From: Pseudomonadota bacterium
GTDB lineage: Bacteria; Desulfobacterota; Syntrophia; Syntrophales; JADFWA01
DNA: 6,230 bases
Reading direction: 5' to 3'
Assembly (NCBI GenBank): GCA_030610915.1
Contig: JAUWQS010000105.1
Span: 1-6,230 of the forward strand
Position 1 is the stretch's first letter. Each line of letters starts with the position of its first letter. The notes under the pieces were generated by a model that made no database searches, was not told where the DNA came from, and saw only the letters and a list, made by a program, of their open reading frames with translations. A program made the position numbers and the translations under genes. This document shows positions 1 through 5,265 of the stretch, one piece after another.

Positions 1-2
1 CC

Positions 3-185
3 CATGCCGGAAAATCATTGAAGGGTGAACTGACAGGTTTAAAAAGTTTCAGGACAGGTCGATTCAGAATTGTCTATAAAATATCTTCAAAACAGATTAT
101 AGATATTGTTTTTGTAGGCCCGCGACGCATAATATATGAAATTACTTACAGACTTTTGAAAAAAGAAACGGACAGAGAAAAATAA
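3..185 (+). CDS. RelE/ParE-type toxin, C-terminal fragment (5' end outside window)
   Basis: An open frame runs from the window edge to a TAA at 183-185 and gives 60 residues. It reads GKSLKGELTGLKSFRTGRFR, then a hydrophobic strand, then FVGPRR and a Tyr/Leu-rich tail. This is the usual C-terminal pattern of RelE/ParE-superfamily toxins: a 'L.G.L.G..SFRvGrYRIvY' core, then 'vGhRr.vY'. Family members are about 85-95 aa ribosome-dependent mRNA nucleases or gyrase inhibitors, normally encoded with an antitoxin. The start and any upstream antitoxin gene lie outside the window, and no antitoxin follows it here. The family assignment rests on motif recall and the fragment is short. The usual GhR is GPR here, so activity cannot be judged. 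Confidence 0.72.
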   Translation, partial: HAGKSLKGELTGLKSFRTGRFRIVYKISSKQIIDIVFVGPRRIIYEITYRLLKKETDREK

Positions 186-189
186 TTGA

Positions 190-235
190 AGCTCCCCGCA
201 AAATAGGGGGACATCCTTACTGATTATGGATGTTC
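190..235. other. Two small inverted repeats after the toxin gene
   Basis: Just past the toxin stop, TCCCC and GGGGGA form a short stem around 192-211. ACATCC and GGATGT (211-233) form a second 6-bp stem. Neither has a clear following T-run, so they are only weak terminator candidates. Nothing else is recognised between 186 and 286. Confidence 0.25.
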
Positions 236-286
236 TCGGATTGCGTTGCCCTTGCGTTATACCTTTTTTGGGCTGAAAGCTGACAG

Positions 287-502
287 ATGGCAGCTAATAC
301 CACTTGTCACCTCTTTTCTATGGTGCTATATAAGGAAGACCTGCGACAGCTATGGTCTCAAAAAGACAAATCCTCGGCGGAAGCCTTCTTGAGTGATTGG
401 GTCAGACGAGCCCAGGCTTCCAAAATATCCATGCTTGTAAAATTCGCCAAGACGCTCGCTTCACATCGCACAGGCATATTGTCTTACTATGATTATCCGT
501 AA
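287..502 (+). pseudogene. ISL3-family transposase fragment
   Basis: The 71-residue frame carries LYKEDLRQLWSQ, a middle with FLSDWVRRAQAS, then KFAKTLASHRTGILSYYDYP. This is the conserved late region of ISL3-family DDE transposases, where 'YKEDLRQLW...FL.DW...A..SGI..L.KFAKTLA.HR.GIL.YYDYPISTGPLEG' is typical. The similarity begins near residue 8. The ATG at 287 is not a natural start, and the N-terminal part of the enzyme (about 400 aa in full) is missing. The frame breaks exactly at YDYP, where the GTAA end of a small repeat element begins at 499, and the expected ISTGPLEG is absent. It is a dead remnant with no inverted repeats of its own visible. Confidence 0.8.
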
Positions 503-708
503 GCATTCACGGGTTCAGGAGTTCAAGGTTCAACAGTTGAAGGAAGAGAATCGAGTAATATCTCAATAAATTCAGGTAGTGGCGACCTGTCTGCATGCGG
601 AGACGCACAGGCAGGCTTTAGTCGCCCATATCGGGAGGTTAAAACCTCCTTATCCTGATTTATTGGGAAGTTACTGTGAATCTTGAACCTGATAACCTGA
701 ATAGTTAC
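499..708. mobile_element. MITE-like element A, TIR-bounded, about 210 bp
   Basis: The left end reads GTAAGCATTCACGGGTTCA. The right end, read on the other strand, starts GTAACTATTCAGG. Both begin with GTAA and continue into TTCA/GTTCAAG-type repeats. The interior (about 520-650) is nearly the same as that of element B at about 1107-1245. It includes a hairpin of CCTGTCT with AGGCAGG around a GAGA loop, and the palindrome GGAGGTT-AA-AACCTCC. There is no ORF of note. The flanking 8-mers (gattatcc and cagatttc) do not match, so no target duplication is seen. The left end resembles that of element C (18/19) and the right end that of B, so A may be a recombinant. Confidence 0.6.
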
Positions 709-733
709 CAGATTTCTAAGTAAAATCAAATAT

Positions 734-810
734 ACCCCCGTAGCTCAGTAGGATAGAGCAACGGATTCCTAATCCGTGTGCCGTGCGTTCGAATCGCACC
801 GGGGGTACCA
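734..810 (+). tRNA. tRNA-Arg (anticodon CCT)
   Basis: A complete cloverleaf can be drawn. The acceptor stem is ACCCCCG with CGGGGGT. The D-arm is GCTC/GAGC. The anticodon stem ACGGA/TCCGT encloses the loop TTCCTAA, giving anticodon CCT, which reads AGG (Arg). The T-arm is GTGCG/CGCAC with loop TTCGAAT. Discriminator A is at 807 and CCA is encoded at 808-810. The gene lies between repeat element A and an integrase remnant. That arrangement is typical when a tRNA 3' end serves as an integration site. Confidence 0.95.
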
Positions 811-824
811 GAAAAGACAAGGAG

Positions 825-993
825 TTAGCTGTTTTCGGTTGAGTCCCTTTTTTCGTTGGTGCCTGTATAGGTACCTATCGGCGGATTTACAAGCCCTCTC
901 AAATCATCTTCCTAAACCGTATTATACCGCTTAAAAACAGACATCGTCTTGTGACCGGAGACGGCCCATAATGCGGGGAAAGTCATGGAACTT
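825..993 (-). pseudogene. Decayed tyrosine recombinase (phage/island integrase), C-terminal remnant
   Basis: Read on the minus strand, positions 958 down to 825 give SGHKTMSVFKRYNTV, a stop, then EDDLRGLV and a tail ending at TAA (825-827). This matches the C-terminal signature of tyrosine recombinases, 'SGHKT..VF.RYN.V.EEDL', containing the box II His and the catalytic Tyr. A TAG at 912-914 falls where Ser is usual, so a TCG-to-TAG change is plausible. Upstream at about 973-993, KFHDFPR (the HDLRR-like motif) lies in another frame and only 14 nt from SGHKT. The roughly 20 residues normally between them are therefore deleted and the frame is shifted. The enzyme is dead. Its position, pointing at the tRNA-Arg 3' end 14 nt away, suggests a former tRNA-targeted island. 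Confidence 0.75.
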
Positions 994-1074
994 TAAACAG
1001 GTTGAAAGACTGCCTGTAACAAAAAGTCTTGCTTGAAACTTTGGAGATGTGAGTAGTGTCTGTTACTGTAACAT

Positions 1075-1288
1075 GTTAAACTGTAACTACTCAGGTTCAC
1101 AGTTCAGGGGTTCAAGATTCAACAGTTGAAGGGAGAGAATCGAGTAATATCTCAATAAGTTCGGGTAGTGGCAACCTGTCTGCGTGCGGAGACGCACAGG
1201 CAGGCTTTAGTCGCTCGCCCATATCGGGAGAGGTTAAAACCTCCCTGAGTTACTGTGAACCTGACAACCTGAGTAGTTACGTTAAACT
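1075..1288. repeat. 8-bp target-site duplication around element B
   Basis: GTTAAACT at 1075-1082 is repeated exactly at 1281-1288, directly abutting the two GTAAC ends of element B. An exact 8-bp direct repeat at both borders is direct evidence of a transposition event. Confidence 0.85.
1083..1280. mobile_element. MITE-like element B, 198 bp, with perfect TIR and TSD
   Basis: The terminal inverted repeats are perfect for 15 bp: GTAACTACTCAGGTT at 1083-1097 and its reverse complement at 1266-1280. The flanking 8-mers are identical. The interior shares about 90% identity by eye with element A and can fold: CCTGTCT-GC-GTGCG, loop GAGA, CGCAC-AGGCAGG, then GAGGTTAAAACCTC. No transposase is encoded, so it is non-autonomous. 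GTAA termini plus 8-bp duplications are known traits of the IS66 family. Mobilisation by an IS66-type transposase is therefore a reasonable inference, but no such gene lies in the window. Confidence 0.82.
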
Positions 1289-1305
1289 TATTATACTTAT
1301 TTTTT

Positions 1306-1518
1306 GTAAGCGTTCACGGGTTCAAAGGTTCAGGGTTCTATTCTCGTTCCCGGACTGTATCTGGGATGCGAATTTACGAGAAAAGCGTCAGCTTCGTCAG
1401 GCCTAATCCAAAATCTGGAACCAAACTGGCAATTACTTGAGAAAAGGAGCATCTGTCGCGAGGCCTTCGGGCCTTCAATCCCTTTTTTGTCCTTCACCCT
1501 GAACCTGTGAACGGTTAC
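1306..1518. mobile_element. MITE-like element C, about 213 bp
   Basis: The left end GTAAGCGTTCACGGGTTCA (1306-1324) pairs with the right end (1500-1518), whose reverse complement is GTAACCGTTCACAGGTTCA, a 17/19 match. The interior differs from A and B. It holds a nested inverted repeat, CTCGT (1343-1347) with ACGAG (1376-1380) enclosing TCCCGGA/TCTGGGA, and an AGGCC-TTC-GGGCCT hairpin near 1461-1475. No clear 8-bp target duplication is present. The element ends 49 bp before the radical SAM gene. Nothing recognisable lies in 1519-1567, which is AT-rich. Confidence 0.6.
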
Positions 1519-1567
1519 TTAATATTCTTCTAATATTTCACCATAAACCACAACCCGCTTATCCATC

Positions 1568-3613
1568 ATGAAGATCGTTTTAGTCTTTCCGCCTTTTTAT
1601 CTCGAGTCTATGTATAACCTTCCGCCACTGGGTTTGATCAACCTGGCTACAGCGCTCAAAGATACGCCGCACGAAGTGGTCATTATGGATTTTGTCCTGT
1701 ATCTTCGCAAGGGAAAGCTGGGATTTGGAAAAGACATATATGACGATTGCGCCGATATGATATTGGAGCATGAGCCGGATCTGGTCGGCTTTTCCGCTCA
1801 GTGCGCCACCTATCCTCCGGTGATACAAATTGCCGGGAGGATCAAGGCGAGAAGACCGCAAGTCTTAACAGTCATCGGAGGACATAATGCCTCCTTCGTG
1901 GACCGGTTTACCCTTGAAAGATACCACTGGATTGATGCCATCATTCGCGGGGAAGGTGAAATTACCTTCCGGGAACTGATCAATGCTTATGACGGTGGTT
2001 GTAATGAGAAAGGGATAGAAGGAATAACCTGTCGAAGAGGAAACGAGATAATCAGAAATAAAGATCGGGCGCTTATTCAGGACCTTGATATGTTGCCCTT
2101 GCCTGATTACACCTTTACACCCTCTTTTTCAGAATATCGCGATGCCTGTGACCTGCCGAGGAGTATCGCCATCTTAGAGGTTGGGAGAGGATGCCCCCAC
2201 CGCTGCATCTATTGCTCGGAATCAATATTCTGGAGACGCAGACCAAGAAATTTTTCAGTAGACCGTCTAACGAAGGAGATGCAATATCTCCACGGAAACT
2301 CAGGCGCCGAATGTTTTCTCCTGGCATACGATCAGTTCACCGCCAAAAAGGAGTTTGTAGAAGCATTCTGCCGAAAAGTGATAGAAAAAAGATTAAACCA
2401 CATCCCGTGGTACTGTATATCCAGGCTCGACACTGTGGATGAGCCCCTCCTTCGGCTGATGAGGGACGCAGGATGCGAATCGATGTGTTATGGCATCGAT
2501 TCCGGGTCAAAAAGGACACTGACATTTATTCGTAAAGACATTAATAGAGAACTCCTGTACCAGCGCGTCAGGGAAACAACGGAGCAGGAGATCATCCCCA
2601 CATTAAGCTTTGTTGTTGGATTCCCGGAGGAAGAGGAGGAGGATATCGATGCCACCTTGACTCTTGCTCTCAAGACCGGGGCGCTGGGCAATATAAACCC
2701 CTTAATCCAGATGCCGACTGTGCTGCCGGGAACAGACCTGTGTAAAGAATATAGCGGCCGCCTGTCGCGAGAGGTTGACACCTACTTTTCCCTGGGAATA
2801 GATTTTGACAATGGGAAACGACTTCATGGCGACGAAGAATTGATCAACAAAGACCCTCTGATCTACAGCAGTTTTTACAACCTTCCCTGTAAGGGACTTT
2901 CATCGGTAGAGTTAACCCTCATCGCCTCCTATTTTCCGTTAATGGTAAATTTCTATGCAAAGACCTTCTTACTGTTGACCACCCCGCGCCGGAAATCAAC
3001 CTCGGCCCTTTTCTTTGAGTGGCTCTACTGGCTTACTGCACGATTAAAGAGGGATCGACCCACACTTTGTCCGCAGGATTGTTACCGTCACTTCACGACC
3101 TTTGTCCATGAACTCTTACAAAATAAAAAAAAAGGGTATCTAAAGCATCTCCCCGACATCCTGAAATACGAGACCCTCGGCCTCGAGGCAGGAAAAAGCA
3201 GCGTGCCGGCAACCGGTTTCCATATCGATCTCAACAAGATTCAAGGGTTCACGCCCCGGAAGAGCGAGGGGCTAATCATCGGGGAATTCGATTTTGAGAT
3301 CCCCCTGATCATAAGAGATTTTAAGGCAGGCATCTTCATGAAGGACTACCCGCCGAGGGAGACCATCCTCGTATTCAGGCATGAAGGAGAACAGTTGGAA
3401 GTTACCGAGATCAATGACTTCGGCAGCGATTTTTTAAACCTCTGCGATGGGAGGAGGACATTGCCCGCCATTTCCGATGCGCTCTATCCATGCTGCGAAT
3501 CCGGTATGAGTCCCGGCAGTTTCTTTGAATCGTGTCTAAAGGCGGCCCAGGTATTGGGCCGGATGGGACTTCTTGAACCTGGTGACATAACTGTTCGCCG
3601 CAGAGAACGCTGA
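1568..3613 (+). CDS. Cobalamin-binding-type radical SAM peptide maturase with C-terminal PqqD-like domain
   Basis: This 681-aa protein has three parts. Residues 1-150 form a B12-binding-like Rossmann domain (MKIVLVFPPF, PPLGLINLATAL, IGGHNASF, IIRGEGE); the DxHxxG lower-ligand His motif is not evident, as in many class B radical SAM proteins. Residues about 195-400 are the radical SAM barrel with the [4Fe-4S] motif C209-PHR-C213-IY-C216; GIDSG (309-313) and VVGFPEE (349-355) are typical of B12-radical SAM proteins. Residues about 600-670 (EINDFGSDFLNLCDGRRTL...GRMGLLEP) look like a PqqD/RRE-type winged helix for binding a precursor peptide. The ATG gives the canonical N-terminus, but no Shine-Dalgarno is seen. 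The 36-aa Cys-His repeat peptide gene lies 144 nt downstream, so the likely role is modifying that peptide (C-methylation, epimerisation, or a bond to sulfur). The exact reaction is unknown. Confidence 0.85.
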   Translation: MKIVLVFPPFYLESMYNLPPLGLINLATALKDTPHEVVIMDFVLYLRKGKLGFGKDIYDDCADMILEHEPDLVGFSAQCATYPPVIQIAGRIKARRPQVLTVIGGHNASFVDRFTLERYHWIDAIIRGEGEITFRELINAYDGGCNEKGIEGITCRRGNEIIRNKDRALIQDLDMLPLPDYTFTPSFSEYRDACDLPRSIAILEVGRGCPHRCIYCSESIFWRRRPRNFSVDRLTKEMQYLHGNSGAECFLLAYDQFTAKKEFVEAFCRKVIEKRLNHIPWYCISRLDTVDEPLLRLMRDAGCESMCYGIDSGSKRTLTFIRKDINRELLYQRVRETTEQEIIPTLSFVVGFPEEEEEDIDATLTLALKTGALGNINPLIQMPTVLPGTDLCKEYSGRLSREVDTYFSLGIDFDNGKRLHGDEELINKDPLIYSSFYNLPCKGLSSVELTLIASYFPLMVNFYAKTFLLLTTPRRKSTSALFFEWLYWLTARLKRDRPTLCPQDCYRHFTTFVHELLQNKKKGYLKHLPDILKYETLGLEAGKSSVPATGFHIDLNKIQGFTPRKSEGLIIGEFDFEIPLIIRDFKAGIFMKDYPPRETILVFRHEGEQLEVTEINDFGSDFLNLCDGRRTLPAISDALYPCCESGMSPGSFFESCLKAAQVLGRMGLLEPGDITVRRRER

Positions 3614-3616
3614 AAG

Positions 3617-3645
3617 TTGACAAAACAGCTAAATAGGATTACAGA
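3617..3645 (+). promoter_or_regulatory. Possible promoter for the peptide gene
   Basis: A perfect -35 hexamer TTGACA (3617-3622) is followed 17 bp later by a weak -10, TACAGA (3640-3645). It lies directly after the maturase stop and about 110 nt before the peptide start, so the precursor could be made in excess of the enzymes. The -10 matches only about half the consensus, and this is a guess from spacing. Confidence 0.3.
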
Positions 3646-3742
3646 AGTGGTCATCTATAGGTTCCAGGTTCACGGTTAATCTGCTGATGAAAGAGAGATC
3701 GGGTTCCAATATCTTTGAAAAGGTCTTGGAAATTTTAGATGA

Positions 3743-3750
3743 AAGGAGGT
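3743..3750 (+). promoter_or_regulatory. Strong ribosome binding site of the peptide gene
   Basis: AAGGAGGT is a full anti-16S match, placed 7 nt before the ATG at 3758. It is the strongest Shine-Dalgarno in the window. It decides the start of the short ORF and argues that this ORF is really translated, and at a high rate. Confidence 0.88.
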
Positions 3751-3757
3751 GAAAAAT

Positions 3758-3868
3758 ATGTTGAAAGTGAAGAAGGTAGAGAGAAAGGTTTCCTATGCAT
3801 CCAGTTGCCACGCACCGTCATGCCACGCACCGGCTTGTCATGCGCCGTCATGTCACGCACCTTCATAG
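3758..3868 (+). CDS. 36-aa Cys-His repeat peptide, candidate RiPP precursor ((S/A)CHAP x4)
   Basis: Translation gives a basic leader MLKVKKVERKVSYAS (1-15), then four 5-residue units S/A-C-H-A-P with a final Ser. Cys17-His18, Cys22-His23, Cys27-His28 and Cys32-His33 form four Cys-His pairs spaced exactly five residues apart. The repeats differ at silent positions (TGC/TGT, CAC/CAT, GCA/GCG, CCG/CCT) while the protein repeat is kept. The sole amino-acid change is Ser to Ala before the third Cys. A perfect ribosome binding site lies upstream. The gene sits between a radical SAM maturase with a PqqD-like domain and a methyltransferase plus dipeptidase, so it is best read as their substrate. There is no signal peptide. 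The likely core is residues 16-36. An unmodified metal-binding peptide is the alternative. I do not recognise a named family. Confidence 0.85.
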   Translation: MLKVKKVERKVSYASSCHAPSCHAPACHAPSCHAPS

Positions 3869-3898
3869 ACATAGGAAAGAAATTTCAGTAACCTGAAG

Positions 3899-3922
3899 TG
3901 GGGGGTGGCAAGCCCCCCATTT
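3899..3922 (+). terminator. GC-rich hairpin after the peptide gene (terminator or attenuator)
   Basis: TGGGGGG (3899-3905) pairs perfectly with CCCCCCA (3913-3919) around a 7-nt loop, 30 nt after the peptide stop. Only three to four T residues follow, so termination is probably partial. Removing the later insertion of element D would place this hairpin only about 40 nt before the methyltransferase start. That fits a leaky hairpin that makes more peptide message than enzyme message. Confidence 0.6.
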
Positions 3923-4050
3923 CCAGATTGTAAATACTCAGCCACAGATTCACACAGATGAACGCAGATATGTTTAAATACAAAGAAATCGCGTGACTAT
4001 ACAGGTGGGTAGGCTGAAGGCTGTTAGTCTATTAATTGTAAAGTTCTTGC

Positions 4051-4083
4051 CTGCCTGTGCCGGCACGGCAGACACACAGGCAG
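4051..4083. repeat. CTGCCTGTG hairpin inside element D
   Basis: CTGCCTGTG (4051-4059) is complemented by CACAGGCAG (4075-4083), with a nested GTGCCGGCAC palindrome at 4058-4067. A related CCTGTCT...AGGCAGG hairpin is found in elements A and B, so this motif travels among otherwise different elements. Confidence 0.6.
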
Positions 4084-4106
4084 AAATGGCTTCGGCGTGA
4101 GCGTTC

Positions 4107-4170
4107 GCCCTTCGACAAGCTCAGGGTGCGTCCTAAAGCTCACGGCGTGCCCTGAGCCTGTCGAAGGGGC
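4107..4170. repeat. REP-like inverted repeat (CCCTTCGACAAGCTCAGGG type)
   Basis: CCCTTCGACAAGCTCAGGG at 4108-4126 is mirrored by CCCTGAGCCTGTCGAAGGG at 4150-4168, with one mismatch over 19 bp around a 23-nt spacer. This palindrome type is a familiar dispersed repeat in many bacterial genomes. Here it lies inside element D and would form a strong transcript hairpin between the peptide gene and the methyltransferase gene. Confidence 0.75.
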
Positions 4171-4321
4171 GTGAGCTTAGTCAAACGGTAAAAGAATTTA
4201 AAGTTATTACGAAGTCCGGAAATTACGAAATAACTGCGTGGAGACAGGAAATAGAAAAAAATATCAGTGATAATCCGCTTAGATCGGTGGCTGAGTAGTT
4301 ACTCCAGGTTTACCTCTCATA

Positions 4322-5263
4322 ATGAAAGAAAGACTGATCGATCTGCTTATCTGTCCCGCGTGCCTCCCTGAAGAGAAGAGATTGGCCTTAAGTATCTTTG
4401 AAAGGGATGGAGCGGATATCGTGAGCGGGGCGCTGAAATGTGTCAGATGTGGATATCATTATCCCATCAGAGACGGGATCGCATTTTTGCTGCCGCCCTC
4501 TTACAGACCCCAGTCCCAAAACTCCCCATATGAAAGCTCGCCTTTAATCTCATCTTATCTCTGGAGTCATTACGGCGACATATTCAATGATCAGGATGCA
4601 AGCCTGGCCTATGGGGAGTGGGCCGGCCGGATCACGAAAGGTCATGGCATTTCTCTCGATACAGGATGTGCCGTGGGCAGAATGACCTTCGAAATGGGCC
4701 GCAAAAGCGATTTTGCCATCGGACTCGACAATTCAGAAGGTTTCATCCGGGCAGCCAGGTCTCTCATGACCGAAGGACATCTGGATTTTCCCATCCCTGT
4801 GGAAGGCCATATTATGGAGAATCGCTCCATTTTCCTTCCGGAGGAGAGCGCGCGCGAAAAGGTGGAGTTTATCGTCGGCGATGCCCTTGCCGTTCCCTTT
4901 GCGTCGAACAGCTTTTCCTGCCTTGCCTCACTTAACATTGTAGATAAGATACCCCTGCCTGTATTTCATTTGAAAGAGATAGACAGGCTTGCGAAAAGAT
5001 CCCGGGCGCAATTTCTCTTTTCAGATCCCTTCTCATGGTCTGCGGATGTCACACAAGAGAAAAACTGGCTCGGAGGAAAGGAGAGTGGCTCCTGTGCCGG
5101 TGAGGGTATTGAAAACATGCTGGCCATACTGAAGGGAGAAAAATATGACCTCTTCAACCCCCCGTGGAAGATTGAGGAGAAAGGATATATCTGGTGGAAG
5201 ATTCGCAAGCACCGGAACCTTTTTGAACTGATACGAAGTTGTTTTATCAAGGCAAGGAGATAA
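4322..5263 (+). CDS. SAM-dependent methyltransferase, zinc ribbon plus OvoA C-terminal-like domain
   Basis: The 313-aa protein starts with a Trm112-like zinc ribbon: C11-PA-C14 and C40-VR-C43, followed by YPIRDGIAFLLP. A class I methyltransferase fold follows: motif I LDTGCAVGR (112-120), acidic IGLDNSEGF (133-141), GDAL (186-189). Residues 235-252 (DPFSW...KNWLGG) and the ending 'WKIRKHRNLFEL' closely recall the C-terminal domain of OvoA and stand-alone 4-mercaptohistidine N1-methyltransferases ('SPYTWLEEFTP.ENWLGG', 'PF.IRET.RKFQ'). The OvoA sulfoxide-synthase part is absent. In this context the likely substrate is a modified His (or Cys) of the CHAP peptide; that is inference. No Shine-Dalgarno precedes the ATG, and element D ends 19 nt upstream. 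The methyltransferase call is firm; the OvoA link is from recalled motifs. Confidence 0.82.
   Translation: MKERLIDLLICPACLPEEKRLALSIFERDGADIVSGALKCVRCGYHYPIRDGIAFLLPPSYRPQSQNSPYESSPLISSYLWSHYGDIFNDQDASLAYGEWAGRITKGHGISLDTGCAVGRMTFEMGRKSDFAIGLDNSEGFIRAARSLMTEGHLDFPIPVEGHIMENRSIFLPEESAREKVEFIVGDALAVPFASNSFSCLASLNIVDKIPLPVFHLKEIDRLAKRSRAQFLFSDPFSWSADVTQEKNWLGGKESGSCAGEGIENMLAILKGEKYDLFNPPWKIEEKGYIWWKIRKHRNLFELIRSCFIKARR
5254..5260 (+). promoter_or_regulatory. Ribosome binding site deciding the dipeptidase start
   Basis: AAGGAGA lies inside the last codons of the methyltransferase gene, 5 nt before the ATG at 5266. It supports that start over the in-frame ATG at 5239, which lies within the methyltransferase gene and has no such site. 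Confidence 0.75.
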
Positions 5264-5265
5264 TA

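Larger units (their letters stand above)
3930..4302. mobile_element. MITE-like element D, 373 bp, inserted inside the peptide cluster
   Basis: The left end GTAAATACTCAGCCAC (3930-3945) matches the reverse complement of the right end, GTAACTACTCAGCCACC (4286-4302), with one mismatch over 16 bp. The outer 12 bp are the same motif as in element B. Adjacent 8-mers form a near-perfect duplication. Inside are a Cys-free AT-rich left arm with a CACAGATTCACACAGATGAA tract, a CTGCCTGTG/CACAGGCAG hairpin (4051-4083), a long inverted repeat at 4107-4170, and a 37-codon open tail ending within the right TIR. No transposase is present. The element covers most of the 453-bp gap between peptide and methyltransferase genes and ends 19 bp before the latter's ATG. 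Confidence 0.72.
3922..4310. repeat. 8-bp target-site duplication around element D (7/8)
   Basis: TCCAGATT (3922-3929) and TCCAGGTT (4303-4310) abut the two ends of element D and differ at one base. This is the same length as the perfect duplication at element B. Confidence 0.65.

Noticed and set aside
523..729. 68-residue minus-strand frame across element A
   Set aside because: It is made of the element's repeat sequence; element B has indels in the matching stretch, which argues against a conserved protein.
820..849. Hairpin plus T-run after the tRNA as a Rho-independent terminator
   Set aside because: The arms around AAGGAGTTAGC and GAGTCCCTTTTTT pair poorly, and this stretch also reads as the integrase remnant's C-terminal codons on the minus strand.
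3656..3680. GGTTCCAGGTTCACGGTTA tract as the end of a further MITE-like element
   Set aside because: It resembles the right end of element C only partly, lacks the terminal GTTAC and has no partner end nearby.
3629..3811. 60-residue minus-strand frame over the peptide gene's upstream region
   Set aside because: It runs antisense through the strong ribosome binding site and start of the peptide gene and has no start signal or motif.
3803..3868. Short direct repeats that could be read as a CRISPR-like or VNTR array
   Set aside because: The 15-bp units have no spacers, are in frame within a well-initiated ORF, and differ mainly at silent positions, so they are coding repeats.
3803..3868. Cys-His pairs as cytochrome c haem-attachment sites
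   Set aside because: Haem attachment needs CXXCH; here the spacing gives CHAPSCH without a CXXCH motif, and there is no signal peptide for export.
5239..5265. Earlier start for the dipeptidase giving 326 aa
   Set aside because: It lies inside the methyltransferase gene without a ribosome binding site; ATG 5266 has AAGGAGA 5 nt upstream and gives the normal N-terminus before the DGHVD motif.
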